Of a DNA stretch of 64,000 nt, positions 47,853 to 58,563 are shown one piece after another (within the stretch, counting starts at the first letter, position 1; every line of letters begins with the position of its first letter). Below the pieces are notes generated by a model that saw only the letters and a program-made list of their open reading frames with translations, made no database searches and had not been told where the DNA came from. A program made the translations under genes and the position numbers. The stretch covers positions 1 to 64,000 of the forward strand of contig PZPK01000004.1 of NCBI GenBank assembly GCA_006212045.1, in the 5' to 3' direction. This DNA comes from Oleiphilus sp. (lineage in GTDB: Bacteria; Pseudomonadota; Gammaproteobacteria; Pseudomonadales; Oleiphilaceae).

Positions 47853-50800
47853 ATGCGAACCTGGAATATGCGTAGCACCTTATGGGCATTGGCACTGGCC
47901 ATCCTGCCCCTGAATTTTGCTGCCGCGGAAGTGGCGACGCTTGACCTGCGCGATCATCACTGGGGGCAAGGACTTTCGTTTAAGCTGGATGGAAACTGGG
48001 ATAGCTACTGGCACCAATTGATCGCACCAGGGCAATTGGTATCCGACGACCATACGCCAAGTCGTTACCCGGTTCCTGGGGTGTGGGGACACAAGGCCGA
48101 CACTGAAAACCCGCCCCCGGCCCAGGGCTATATGACCTATCATGCCAAAGTTCTGGTTCCCGCAGGAATCAAAAACTTCTATTTGTATCTCCCGGATATG
48201 CCAAGCGCCTACAAGGCATGGGCTAACGGGCGCCTGATTTCACAGAACGGCGAGATCGGCCAAAACCGGCAACAGGAAGTCCCGGCATTTCTTCCGAAAG
48301 TTGCCGAAATTTCGAACGTTGATGGCGTCATCGACCTGGTATTGCATATATCCAATTACCATTACCGGGAGGGTGGAATCTGGTTCAGTCTGAAACTAAC
48401 CGATGACTCCGGCGTCAGTGACCTTTACCTGAAACCGGCGCTTTGGGCGGTTTTCTTTGGCGCCACACTGATCGCCATCGGGCTATACAATCTGGCAATG
48501 TTCGCCTTTCGCCGCCAAGAGATAACTGCTTTGTATTTCGGCCTGCTTTGTATGGCCGTTGGGCTGCGTCGTTTGCTCATCGATGAGCGCGTATTATACC
48601 AGTTTGAGTTACTTGACTGGGCAACGCTTCAGCGCCTCGAACATCTGTGTTTCTATGCTTCCCTGCCACTGTTCATGGGCTATTTTCACTCTTTGTATCG
48701 ACAACATGTACCGCACTGGAGCACTCGGATTTCATGGTTGCTGATTGCGCCATTTGTATTGCTTTGCCTGTTTTTCAGCGTGCGTGTTTACACCGAACTC
48801 AATGTTGCATTCCAGATGGTGGTTCTGATTTCGCTGGCGTTTGCGGTCGCATTTTACTTTAAAGCGGTTGTTGCCCGCGCTGCCAACACTCGCTCTTTTG
48901 GCCTGGGTTTGTTAGTACTCGCTATCACTGTAGTAAACGATGTTCTGAAAGCAAACGACTACATCGAAACACCAAACATAGTCCATTTCGGCATTCTTGC
49001 CTTCGTAATCACACAAGCACTATCGCTTCAAAAGCGCTATCTCCGCAGCCTGTCCCTCGTCGAGGATATGTCCTTGCAACTCGAAAAAAGAAACGAAGAA
49101 CTGCTGCGTTTGGACGAATTCAAAGACGAGTTTCTCGCGACTACCTCTCATGAGCTAAGGACACCTCTGCAGGGTATTTCGGGGCTCGCCAAAATTCTTC
49201 AGGAAGACAGTCACGACAACCTGCGGCAGGAGCAGAAAGATAAAGTGGAACTGATTAGCAATACGGCGCAAAGGCTAAGCGTGCTGGTCAATGACATACT
49301 GGATTTTTCAAGCATCAAGCACGGGAAGTTGCGATTGCATACAAGCGTCGTTGACCTCAATGCAATGGCAGATCTGGTGCTATCCACGCTCAGGCCCACA
49401 TTGGGTGGTAAAGCGGTACACCTCATCGCAAAAATTGACCCCGCAGCACGCTATATCAAAGCCGACACCTTTCGTATTCAGCAGATTCTGTTCAATCTGC
49501 TTGGAAATGCGGCAAAGTATACCGAACAGGGTCATATCACCCTGGCGGCATTTCTGCAGGACACGCAACTGGTTTTATCCGTGACAGATACCGGTGTAGG
49601 CATTCCGGAAGAAAAACGGGATACCCTGTTTCAACCATTCGAACAAGCCCACGCCGATAGCCATTTCAGCGCTGGCGGAACAGGCCTTGGACTTTCCATC
49701 AGCCGCAAACTGGTGGAACTGCACGGTGGCAATCTTGAGCTTAGCAGTGAGGTCAATCGGGGCACCATCGTCGCTCTCAGGTTTCCGGCAGCACACCTGC
49801 TGGCCAACGTGGCTCCGTCAGACACCGGACAGGCATGTTTCGAGCTGAATCTTCCGGCTTCCACACAACCCGACAGCGCTACTGACGCAGACTCGGGCAA
49901 AGACATGTCTGTTGACCAGACCGCTCATACCATCTATATCGTTGATGACGAGGCCATTAACTGTGAACTTCTGGCAAGCCTCCTGGTTGGTGAAGGCTAT
50001 CGGATTGAGATCTTTCAAGATGGTATTTCCGTCCTCAAACGTCTTACTGAACAGCAACCTGACCTGATTCTGCTTGACTATATGATGCCGAGCATGAACG
50101 GTGTTGAAGCCTGCCGATCCATCAGACAACAATTTGACCACTGTGAACTTCCGGTCATGATGCTTACCGCACGCCATCAGGTTGGCGATATCGTCTCCGC
50201 CTTTGGCGCTGGCGCCAATGACTATGTAATAAAACCCTATCAGGACAGGGAGTTGCTGGCACGTGTCCACAGCCAGTTGAGCATACGCAAATACTGGCTG
50301 GCCAGTCAGGAAAATGAACGCCTGAAACTGGAGATCGAGCGACGACAAGCCCTGGAAGACGAATTAAGCGAATTGAATAACCGATTGCTCGACATCCTGG
50401 ATATCTGCCCTGATTACGTTTTGCTGATCGATTTGGACTTTCGAATTCATTATGCCAATCAATGTGTCCAGGAACGTTTTCTTGAGGTTCCGGGAGGCAT
50501 GACAGGCCAGCCTTTGGCGCATTACTTCGAGCCAAAGCTGTGCCAAACGCTGGAACAAAGAATTCGTTCGGCGCACCTCCAGTCCAGCCTGGATTCACAA
50601 AGCTTCCTGTTTGAGATTGATGGCGCTGACGAGCACTGGCAAATATTGTTTAAGGCCATTCCTCAGGATTCCAGAGGTTTTGTCACGTTATTGATCGCAC
50701 CGTATTCAAAAGAAATCAAGGCGGGAAAAGAGTCACAGGACGCACTACACGAACTGCAGTCTGAACTGGCCAAAAGCCGTAGGCGCATGGAAGAAATTGA

Positions 50801-51200
50801 AGGCGCTCTGCGTCAGGTCATCTGTCCATCAACCGAAATGCTTACGATTGATGCCTCGTCGACAGGAGAAGACACCCACCCTGCCGGGCAAGCGCTAGAC
50901 CCCAAAGAGGCGATTTCAGGACTGTTGCGACACTCTCTGAATCTATGGGAACGCTATACCAGCAAAAGCAAAGTGGATCTGGCTGAATCAAGCCGGTGCT
51001 GGCGCGTCTATATTGATGGCACCACCGTAAAAACCAGAACTTTCGACAAGTATCTGAGCGCCCGCTCTGTCCCGGATCATCCTCGCTGGCGGGCTGTGGT
51101 GCGCACCGCAAATTACGTTCAGGCAAGCTGTGCACTGGACGAAAACGACAGACAAATGTTGAGCGAGCAGATTGAGCAAGTTGAAGCCCATTTCGCTTAA
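47853..51200 (+). CDS. Hybrid sensor histidine kinase: 7TMR-DISM, HisKA, HATPase, REC, PAS, unassigned C-terminal domain
   Basis: Signal peptide, DISM-like extracellular region, 7 TM, TTSHELRTPLQGISGL, NLLGNAAKYTEQG, GTGLGLSISRKLVELHGG, IYIVDDEAINCELL...LLDYMMP, PAS, novel tail. Confidence 0.9.
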   Translation: MRTWNMRSTLWALALAILPLNFAAAEVATLDLRDHHWGQGLSFKLDGNWDSYWHQLIAPGQLVSDDHTPSRYPVPGVWGHKADTENPPPAQGYMTYHAKVLVPAGIKNFYLYLPDMPSAYKAWANGRLISQNGEIGQNRQQEVPAFLPKVAEISNVDGVIDLVLHISNYHYREGGIWFSLKLTDDSGVSDLYLKPALWAVFFGATLIAIGLYNLAMFAFRRQEITALYFGLLCMAVGLRRLLIDERVLYQFELLDWATLQRLEHLCFYASLPLFMGYFHSLYRQHVPHWSTRISWLLIAPFVLLCLFFSVRVYTELNVAFQMVVLISLAFAVAFYFKAVVARAANTRSFGLGLLVLAITVVNDVLKANDYIETPNIVHFGILAFVITQALSLQKRYLRSLSLVEDMSLQLEKRNEELLRLDEFKDEFLATTSHELRTPLQGISGLAKILQEDSHDNLRQEQKDKVELISNTAQRLSVLVNDILDFSSIKHGKLRLHTSVVDLNAMADLVLSTLRPTLGGKAVHLIAKIDPAARYIKADTFRIQQILFNLLGNAAKYTEQGHITLAAFLQDTQLVLSVTDTGVGIPEEKRDTLFQPFEQAHADSHFSAGGTGLGLSISRKLVELHGGNLELSSEVNRGTIVALRFPAAHLLANVAPSDTGQACFELNLPASTQPDSATDADSGKDMSVDQTAHTIYIVDDEAINCELLASLLVGEGYRIEIFQDGISVLKRLTEQQPDLILLDYMMPSMNGVEACRSIRQQFDHCELPVMMLTARHQVGDIVSAFGAGANDYVIKPYQDRELLARVHSQLSIRKYWLASQENERLKLEIERRQALEDELSELNNRLLDILDICPDYVLLIDLDFRIHYANQCVQERFLEVPGGMTGQPLAHYFEPKLCQTLEQRIRSAHLQSSLDSQSFLFEIDGADEHWQILFKAIPQDSRGFVTLLIAPYSKEIKAGKESQDALHELQSELAKSRRRMEEIEGALRQVICPSTEMLTIDASSTGEDTHPAGQALDPKEAISGLLRHSLNLWERYTSKSKVDLAESSRCWRVYIDGTTVKTRTFDKYLSARSVPDHPRWRAVVRTANYVQASCALDENDRQMLSEQIEQVEAHFA

Positions 51201-51427
51201 AGCACCATGCTCTGTCCCCTTGCAAATACAAGGCTTTCCTGATTTTTGAACCAACTCTCACTTTTTATCGCTAAATTAACCCAATCAACCCGTTTTGTCC
51301 GTAATTGCCCAATCCCGCAGCCCCGCGATTGCTTAAAGTGGCGATCCTTCTCCCCTGAAGGTTCTGTAACGCGCCTTCGTTTGCACGCAGGCGCGCAACA
51401 ATAACAAGTAACGATTGGAGTCTTAGT

Positions 51428-52453
51428 ATGAAACTGACACGTTTTACATTTTTCGCGGCAGCCGCGCTGCTGATCAGCAGCATGAGCGCGCACGCCCAGA
51501 TTTACAGCAACGTCTACGTCTTTGGCGATAGCCTGTCTGACAACGGCAACCTGAGCATGGCTCCGGGGGCGCCTGCCGGCACACCTGATCGCTTTACCAA
51601 TGGCGCAGTAGCCGCCGAAGTCATCGCCGGTGCACTCGGCTTTGCCCTGACACCTTCCGACCACCTTAATGGCGGCTTCAGCGGAAATAACTTTGCCGTG
51701 GCCGGTGCCAAGGCAATCGATGAAGACGGTAACGAGTTGACGCCTGATATTAACCTGCCAACCCAGGTCAATGCCTTTCTTCAAATCAATGCGGGATCTG
51801 CTCCTTCAGACGCACTTTACATTGTATTGATTGGTGGCAACGATATTCGCGCGGCTCGTGAAATTCGTTCGGCAGCCGTCTTCGCAGAAACGGCTCAAGA
51901 ACGTCAGGCCATTCGTCAGGCAGCGCGTGATTCAATTAAGGCCGCTGTTGAGTCACAACAGGCACAGATCGAAAAATTGATCGCAGCAGGCGCGCAATCC
52001 CTGCTCGTCATCAACGCTCCTGATATTGGTGCGATTCCGGAAACAGACCTGGTCGCAGCAGGACTTTTGGCGAACGCGCAAACCAAAGCGCAAGAGCGCA
52101 GAGCGCAACGCATCGTGAAAGCTGCAACCAAACTTTCAGCCAAGTACAACCGCCAACTGGCCAGAAAAGTAGGCCGTCTGGAGCACAAATATGATCTGGA
52201 TATCGCCGAATTTGATCTGTTTGGTTTCCTGACTGAGCAAATCGATGGTGCAGAAGAATTTGGCTACACCAACACGGACGACGCCTGTATCTTCATCTTC
52301 TCTCAGGGCGGTACTCCAAACCCCGAGTGCGTGGTTTCCGACCCTGCTTTCCCGGCCAAAACCACCTTCCTGTTCTGGGACGAAATTCACCCGACCCAGA
52401 CAGCACACTTCAACGCTGGCATGGCGGTTCTTGAAACATTGCTGAACCCTTAA
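51428..52453 (+). CDS. Secreted SGNH/GDSL-family lipase/esterase
   Basis: Signal peptide; VYVFGDSLSDNGNLS (block I), GGNDIR (block III), FWDEIHPTQTAH (block V). Confidence 0.92.
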   Translation: MKLTRFTFFAAAALLISSMSAHAQIYSNVYVFGDSLSDNGNLSMAPGAPAGTPDRFTNGAVAAEVIAGALGFALTPSDHLNGGFSGNNFAVAGAKAIDEDGNELTPDINLPTQVNAFLQINAGSAPSDALYIVLIGGNDIRAAREIRSAAVFAETAQERQAIRQAARDSIKAAVESQQAQIEKLIAAGAQSLLVINAPDIGAIPETDLVAAGLLANAQTKAQERRAQRIVKAATKLSAKYNRQLARKVGRLEHKYDLDIAEFDLFGFLTEQIDGAEEFGYTNTDDACIFIFSQGGTPNPECVVSDPAFPAKTTFLFWDEIHPTQTAHFNAGMAVLETLLNP

Positions 52454-52471
52454 TTCGGACAATGTTCAACG

Positions 52472-52504
52472 AAAGGGAAGCGGCGTCAGCCCCTTCCCTT
52501 TTGT
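52472..52504 (+). terminator. Rho-independent terminator after the GDSL lipase gene
   Basis: AAAGGGAAG-C-GGC-GTCA-GCC-C-CTTCCCTTTT. Confidence 0.8.
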
Positions 52505-52543
52505 GTTTCAGCCACATCCAAACAGCGAGCATTCCGTAACGGG

Positions 52544-53680
52544 TCAAACTGGCTTGATGACGTATATCTCACCGGTATCTGTCGAAAGGTAAATCCACCC
52601 TTCGGGACTCTGGCATAACGCCCTTATCCGCTTGTTCATGCCTTCCAGAAGCCTGGACTCAAAAACAGCCTTCCCCTGTGCATCCAGCGTGATGACATTG
52701 AGGTGCTGGAGCTTGAGTGCACCTGCAAACAATAAACCCTGCCACTTCGGAAAGGCCCTCCCTTGGTAAACCATGAGGCTTCCCGGTGCAATCGAAGGCA
52801 CATACACCTTGACCGGCTGTTCCATCCCCCGCCGATGGGTTCCTTCTCCAACGTCGAATGGCCCCCAATATTCCTTGCCATAGGAAATCACTGGCCAGCC
52901 ATAGTTTTTCCCGGCCTGAATCAGGTTAATTTCATCGCCACCCCGGGGACCATGCTCGATAGACCATAGCCGTCCATGCACGTTGTCATAGGCTAGGCCC
53001 TGAGGATTTCGGTGCCCGAAGCTCCAGATTTCGGGCAAGCTGTCGTCATCATCCACGAAAGGGTTATCTCCGGGAACAGTGCCGTCCCGATTGAGGCGCA
53101 AAATGGTTCCCGCATGGTTTGTCCGGTCCTGCGCATTGTCCCGTTCTCCGCGGTCGCCTACCGAAAAATAAAGATGCCCACGTTCATCAAACGCAATTCT
53201 GCTGCCATAATGCCGCCCGGTATCGCTGCGGGATTGAGTCACAATCAGGTCCTGCCATTGCTCCAGGCGTTCTCCTGCCAAACGCGCACGCGCAAGGGCC
53301 GTCGCGCCCTCGCCTTTTACATTCTTGCTGTAAGTAAAATACAGCAGCCCGCTTTTGTTATAGTCAGGTGCAAGCGCGATATCCAGCAGACCGCCCTGCC
53401 CTTCTGCCATTACTTTTGGAACAGCGGCGATGGATTTGACCTGTCCGGATGTCGGCGTCAAATGCTTCAGAACGCCTGAGCGCTCTGTGAGTAGGATGTT
53501 TCCATCCGGAAGCACAACCATACCCCATGGCACACCCAAGCCTGACACGACCTGCTCCACTTTGTAGGCATGCCCTTGAAAGGGTTCCGAAACCTGCGCG
53601 ACCGCGCGCGTTAACGGAAGCAACAATAATAAAATACAGACGCCACGGGCGGCGTTTATGTGCAGACTGGCGTGATTCAT
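52544..53680 (-). CDS. Soluble PQQ-dependent aldose/sugar dehydrogenase family protein
   Basis: VVSGLGVPWGMVVLPDGNILLTERSGVL, GQGGLLDIALAPDY, SVGDRGERDNAQD, PEIWSFGHRNPQGLAYD, WSIEHGPRGGDEINLI. Confidence 0.92.
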   Translation of the reverse strand: MNHASLHINAARGVCILLLLLPLTRAVAQVSEPFQGHAYKVEQVVSGLGVPWGMVVLPDGNILLTERSGVLKHLTPTSGQVKSIAAVPKVMAEGQGGLLDIALAPDYNKSGLLYFTYSKNVKGEGATALARARLAGERLEQWQDLIVTQSRSDTGRHYGSRIAFDERGHLYFSVGDRGERDNAQDRTNHAGTILRLNRDGTVPGDNPFVDDDDSLPEIWSFGHRNPQGLAYDNVHGRLWSIEHGPRGGDEINLIQAGKNYGWPVISYGKEYWGPFDVGEGTHRRGMEQPVKVYVPSIAPGSLMVYQGRAFPKWQGLLFAGALKLQHLNVITLDAQGKAVFESRLLEGMNKRIRALCQSPEGWIYLSTDTGEIYVIKPV

Positions 53681-53846
53681 TTCAATCCTCCTGACAACGC
53701 TGCATGAAAGTTGCGTTCAAATTCATGGTAAAGCGCCGAATGCAAAAAATACAGGCCGTGAAAAGCGCGATGAGGTGTAATCTGTCCTTGCGTGTCACTT
53801 TACTCTGGTTAAACTGAGCTGAGTATTTTGTTGCGGTGGAACAACC

Positions 53847-55379
53847 ATGTCTCTCGAAAAAGCACGTATCGAAATCTGCAATCTGACGCTGGACCAGTAT
53901 CTTCAGATCAAGTCCCTGATGGACGATGCTTACCCGGATTTGGGAGGCGCCTGGCCACGACATACGATTGAATCGCTGATCAAGGAATTTCCCGAGGGCC
54001 AATTGGGGATCCTGGATGATGGCGAACTGGTTGGCCTGGCGTTAAGTGTCCGGGTTTCCTATCGACGGTTTGCCAATCCGCATACCTACGATGACATTGT
54101 CGGTCCAAATGATCGCATTAAGAGTGACAGCACGGGTGATGCGCTTTACGGACTGGATGTTGTGATCAGCAAGACTCACCGCGGGCTTCGGCTGGGAAGG
54201 CGGCTTTATGATGCCCGCAAGGAGTTATGTCGACAATACAACTTGAAAGCCATCCTGGCAGGAGGACGGATTCCTCAATATCACACCCACCAGCAGGAAA
54301 TGTCTCCGGCAGAATACATTGAAAAGGTCGATAGAAACGAACTGTATGATCCCATCCTCAGCTTCCAGTTATCCAACGACTTTCAGGTAAAACGGCTGTT
54401 GAAAAAGTATCTGCCCGAAGATCAGGATTCGGTAGGTTACGCCACTCTTCTTGAGTGGAACAACATCCTGTATGAGCCAACCGATACGGTGCTTGAGTCC
54501 AGAAAAAGTGTGGTGCGGGTTGGCTCTGTGCAATGGCAAATGCGCATGGTTACCAGTGTCGATGAGCTCTTGTCCCAGGTCGAATATTTCGTTGATACGG
54601 TGTCCGACTACAAAAGCGACTTCATCGTGTTCCCCGAGTTTTTTAATGCCCCGCTCATGGGACTTGAACAACACAGAGGTCAGACCGAGGCGATTCGTGC
54701 GTTGGCGGAGTTTACCCCTCGCTTCCGGGACGAAATGTCCAGGATGGCAATTGAATACAATGCCAATATCATCACCGGATCGATGCCTTTAGCGGAAGGC
54801 GAAACCATCTACAACGTTTCGTATCTGTGTCACCGCAGCGGTCAGGTAGACCAACAGAAAAAAATCCATATTACGCCCCACGAAAAAAATGACTGGGTGA
54901 TTGCAGGGGGTGACCACCTTCAGGTCTTTGAAACAGATGCCGGGCGTGTCGGCATCCTGATCTGTTACGACGTTGAGTTTCCTGAGTTGGGTCGTGCGCT
55001 GGCGAAAGAAGGGCTGGAAATTCTGTTCGTTCCGTTTTGGACGGATACCAAAAACAGCTATCTGCGTGTGCGCCATTGTGCTCAGGCCAGAGCGGTTGAA
55101 AATGAATGCTACGTGGTGTTGGCAGGCAGTGTAGGCAATCTTCCGCAAGTCGATCCACTGGATGTCCAGTACGGCCAGTCTGCGGTGCTTTCTCCCTCAG
55201 ATTTTGCTTTTCCCCATGATGCCATTCTGTCGGAAGCAACACCCAACACGGAAATGCTGTTATTTTCAGACCTGGATATGGACAAACTCAAGCTTTTGCA
55301 CAGCGAGGGCTCCGTGCGCAATCTTCAGGACCGGCGGGAAGACCTCTATGAAGTACGATTCAAAAACAAAGACGCCTAG
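53847..55379 (+). CDS. Fusion protein: GNAT N-acetyltransferase + carbon-nitrogen hydrolase
   Basis: N-terminal GNAT (GLDVVISKTHRGLRLGRRLYDARKELCR); C-terminal nitrilase-like (FIVFPEFFNAP, KKIHITPHEK, VGILICYDVEFPELGRAL). Confidence 0.9.
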   Translation: MSLEKARIEICNLTLDQYLQIKSLMDDAYPDLGGAWPRHTIESLIKEFPEGQLGILDDGELVGLALSVRVSYRRFANPHTYDDIVGPNDRIKSDSTGDALYGLDVVISKTHRGLRLGRRLYDARKELCRQYNLKAILAGGRIPQYHTHQQEMSPAEYIEKVDRNELYDPILSFQLSNDFQVKRLLKKYLPEDQDSVGYATLLEWNNILYEPTDTVLESRKSVVRVGSVQWQMRMVTSVDELLSQVEYFVDTVSDYKSDFIVFPEFFNAPLMGLEQHRGQTEAIRALAEFTPRFRDEMSRMAIEYNANIITGSMPLAEGETIYNVSYLCHRSGQVDQQKKIHITPHEKNDWVIAGGDHLQVFETDAGRVGILICYDVEFPELGRALAKEGLEILFVPFWTDTKNSYLRVRHCAQARAVENECYVVLAGSVGNLPQVDPLDVQYGQSAVLSPSDFAFPHDAILSEATPNTEMLLFSDLDMDKLKLLHSEGSVRNLQDRREDLYEVRFKNKDA

Positions 55380-55456
55380 ACCTGTGCTACTTGTTGAACC
55401 GCGGATTGCCCAGTTTTTTCGGGACTTTGGGGGCTTCGCCCCTCGCACGATTATGG

Positions 55457-55969
55457 CTAATGGACCCTGCGATCCAGCACCACAAAGCTGTAATTATAAG
55501 GGTTTGGACCTTCGGCGGCGAAGTCCTCTCTGCCAATTTCAGCCCAGCCTCCCCGGTCAAAATCAGGGAAATAGGTATCGCCTTCGACTTCGGCATGCAC
55601 CTCGGTCAGGTATATCCGGTCTACCCTGGGTAGCGCGGACTGGTATATCTGGTCACCACCAATAATCATCAGTTCCTGCTGACCATCAATTTCTGCAATA
55701 GACTTCGCCAGATTCATCGCTTCTTCCAGTGAATGGACCGTCTTGACACCTTCAGTTTTCCAGTCCGGATCGCGCGTCATGACAATATTTGTGCGCCCGG
55801 GCAAGGGCCTGCCGATTGACTCATAGGTTTTTCTTCCCATCAGTATCGGCTTGCCCATAGTCACCTGCTTGAAGTATTGAAGGTCCTTGGGGAGATACCA
55901 GGGAAGTTTGTTGTTTCGTCCGATCACACGGTTTTCTGCCATGGCGACAATCATCGCGACTTTCATCAA
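55457..55969 (-). CDS. folA: Dihydrofolate reductase
   Basis: MIVAMAENRVIGRNNKLPWYLPKDLQYFKQVTMGKPILMGRKTYESIGRPLPGRTNIVMTRD. Confidence 0.96.
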   Translation of the reverse strand: MMKVAMIVAMAENRVIGRNNKLPWYLPKDLQYFKQVTMGKPILMGRKTYESIGRPLPGRTNIVMTRDPDWKTEGVKTVHSLEEAMNLAKSIAEIDGQQELMIIGGDQIYQSALPRVDRIYLTEVHAEVEGDTYFPDFDRGGWAEIGREDFAAEGPNPYNYSFVVLDRRVH

Positions 55970-56002
55970 ATATCCTCAATTTCCGAATTCAAACCAAGCG
56001 CC

Positions 56003-56842
56003 TCAAATGGCAATGGGAGCCCGAATAGCAGGGTCACTCTCATAGCCCTGCACCTCAAAATCTTCCAGTTCGTAATCGAAGATAGAGGCCGGCCGGCGGC
56101 TGATTCTGAGCGAAGGTAAGGCCTTGGGTGTCCTTTTAAGTTGTTCAAATACAATGTCTTCGGTCAGATGATTGGTATACAAATGACAGTCACCGAAAGT
56201 ATGAATAAATTCACCGACCTCCAGATCACATTGCTGCGCAATCATATGTGTCAGCAGTGCATAACTTGCGATATTGAACGGTACTCCGAGGAACAGATCA
56301 GCACTGCGCTGATACAACTGGCAGGACAGCTTGCCATTCTGTACATAGAACTGGAACAGACAATGGCATGGCGCCAGCGCCATTCTGCCCTGTTTGACGT
56401 TTTCCTGCGGTGCCATTGACTCATCAGGCAACTCCACCGGGTTCCAGGCAGACACGATCAGACGCCGGGAATGTGGTTTGTTTCTGATCTGATCAATGAC
56501 CTCGGAAATCTGGTCTACCACTTGGCCATCCGGCCCCGCCCAACTGCGCCACTGCTTACCGTAAATAGGACCCAGATCCCCGGTTTCCGTGGCCCATTCA
56601 TCCCAAATGGATACGCCTCGCTCTTTCAACCAGCTGTTGTCGGTTGAGCCTTTCAGAAACCAGAGTAACTCAACAATAATACTCTTGAGATGCACCTTTT
56701 TAGTGGTCACCAAGGGAAAGCCCTTGCCCAAATCGAAGCGGATCTGCCGTCCGAATACGGAGCGCGTTCCCACACCCGTGCGGTCTTCCCTGTCTACACC
56801 GTTATCGACCACATCCTGCATCAAATCCAAATACGCTTTCAT
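56003..56842 (-). CDS. thyA: Thymidylate synthase
   Basis: [68 protein letters not shown]. Confidence 0.98.
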   Translation of the reverse strand: MKAYLDLMQDVVDNGVDREDRTGVGTRSVFGRQIRFDLGKGFPLVTTKKVHLKSIIVELLWFLKGSTDNSWLKERGVSIWDEWATETGDLGPIYGKQWRSWAGPDGQVVDQISEVIDQIRNKPHSRRLIVSAWNPVELPDESMAPQENVKQGRMALAPCHCLFQFYVQNGKLSCQLYQRSADLFLGVPFNIASYALLTHMIAQQCDLEVGEFIHTFGDCHLYTNHLTEDIVFEQLKRTPKALPSLRISRRPASIFDYELEDFEVQGYESDPAIRAPIAI

Positions 56843-57652
56843 TTACTTACCTTCAACTGCTTTAAGCGGGTATTTTTTATAGCCATACACCATACCAATA
56901 ATTCCGATCAGGATCATGGGTGTCGAGAGGATCTGCCCCATGGTTAACCAGTTCCATGCGACGAACCCGATATGTGCATCCGGTTCACGGACAAATTCAA
57001 CAATAAAACGGAACGCTCCATAGCACACCATGAACAAGCCGGCGGTTGCGTACATCGGCCTTGGCCGGGAGGAAAACCACCATAGGATGGCAAAAAAGAG
57101 CACGCCTTCCAACGCAAACTGGTATAGCTGGGACGGATGACGCACCAGCTGTTCAGGGTCTCCGGGAAACACCATGCCCCAGGAAACATCGGTTGCCCTG
57201 CCCCAAAGCTCTCCTCCGATAAAGTTTCCGATACGTCCCAGCCCAAGTCCTATCGGCACCAGAGGGGCCAGAAAATCGACCAGGCGAATATACTTCACGC
57301 CCAGTTTACGGGCATAGAGATACAAGGCGAACAGCACGCCAATCAGGCCTCCGTGAAAGGACATCCCGCCTTCCCAGACCCGGAACAACCAGACCGGGTC
57401 CTCCAGAAATTTCCCGAAATTGTAGAAAAAGACATAGCCCAGACGACCGCCGAGGACGACACCGAGCGCGCCATAATAAATCATGTCTCCGACCTGCCCT
57501 GGAGACAAAGGCGAGTCGGGCCTTTTTGCACGATGCTGGCCCAGCACGTAAGCTGCCAGAAAACCAAACAAATACATCAATCCGTACCAGTGGATCTGAA
57601 TCACACCCAGATCCAGCGCAACCGGATCAATTTCCGGATACTTCAAGGCCAT
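56843..57652 (-). CDS. lgt: Prolipoprotein diacylglyceryl transferase
   Basis: IQIHWYGLMYLFGFL, WEGGMSFHGGLIGVLFAL, GLGRIGNFIGGELWGRAT, HPSQLYQFALEGVLFF. Confidence 0.97.
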   Translation of the reverse strand: MALKYPEIDPVALDLGVIQIHWYGLMYLFGFLAAYVLGQHRAKRPDSPLSPGQVGDMIYYGALGVVLGGRLGYVFFYNFGKFLEDPVWLFRVWEGGMSFHGGLIGVLFALYLYARKLGVKYIRLVDFLAPLVPIGLGLGRIGNFIGGELWGRATDVSWGMVFPGDPEQLVRHPSQLYQFALEGVLFFAILWWFSSRPRPMYATAGLFMVCYGAFRFIVEFVREPDAHIGFVAWNWLTMGQILSTPMILIGIIGMVYGYKKYPLKAVEGK

Positions 57653-57664
57653 GCCATTGCTCCT

Positions 57665-58450
57665 TCAAAAAAATAAAAACCGTAAGCCGACTATCATCAA
57701 TGCCAGAGCAAACAACTTTTTGAGACGCTCAGCGGGCAAACGATGCGCCAGCCCGGCACCCAATTTGGCGAAATACACGCTCGAAATAACGATCCCTGCC
57801 ACAGCAGGAATATAAATGTAACCGACACTCCATTCCGGCCTTCCGGATAGTCCAAGTCCCATCGCCACGTTAGTTGCTGTGCCGGCTATGGCGATCGGAA
57901 GTCCGCATGCGGCTGCGGTTCCAACCACCCGTTTCATTATCACTGCATAGCGGGAAAGAAAGGGAACCGACAAGGTGCCACCACCAATACCAAATATTGC
58001 TGATACCCAGCCAATGACCAGTCCCGCAGGCACCAGTATGTTTGATCCGGGTAGCGGCCTGGATGATTCATGCGTTGCCTGAAGAAACATCTTCAACGAT
58101 ACAAAAACGGCAAAGCCGCCAATCAGTTTTTTGACTAATTCACCATCCAGTTGAAGTACCGTCAGAACACCAAGCGTGGAACCCAGTACAATTCCGGCAC
58201 TTAATGGCCTGAACAGGCGCCAATCCACCGAACCCAGCCGATGATGATTCCAGACCGAACTGAGTGAGGTAAACAGAATCGTGGCTAACGAGGTTCCAAC
58301 TGCCATATGCGTCAGTAATTCAGGGGGAAAATGTTGCGCCTCGAACACGACTATCAGCACAGGAACCACAATGACCCCGCCCCCTACGCCAAAAAGTCCG
58401 GCAATCAGGCCCGCACAGGCTCCGGCAAGCATATAGACGGCTAATACCAT
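57665..58450 (-). CDS. Sulfite exporter TauE/SafE family protein
   Basis: GLIAGLFGVGGGVIVVPVLIVVFE, HMAVGTSLATILFTSLSSVWNHHR, FGIGGGTLSVPFLSRYAV. Confidence 0.9.
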   Translation of the reverse strand: MVLAVYMLAGACAGLIAGLFGVGGGVIVVPVLIVVFEAQHFPPELLTHMAVGTSLATILFTSLSSVWNHHRLGSVDWRLFRPLSAGIVLGSTLGVLTVLQLDGELVKKLIGGFAVFVSLKMFLQATHESSRPLPGSNILVPAGLVIGWVSAIFGIGGGTLSVPFLSRYAVIMKRVVGTAAACGLPIAIAGTATNVAMGLGLSGRPEWSVGYIYIPAVAGIVISSVYFAKLGAGLAHRLPAERLKKLFALALMIVGLRFLFF

Positions 58451-58563
58451 TAATTTTTATTCCGTAATAAGAAACGCGGTCTGTACACAAGTGGCTGGCG
58501 TTGCATTTTCGGGTGCGTGCTATGATACAAGAAAGCACCTCGACCTGACCACGAGAAGACACT

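Noticed and set aside
49818-50348. 176-aa - strand ORF
   Set aside because: Antisense to the hybrid kinase REC region, whose reading frame has clear conserved motifs.
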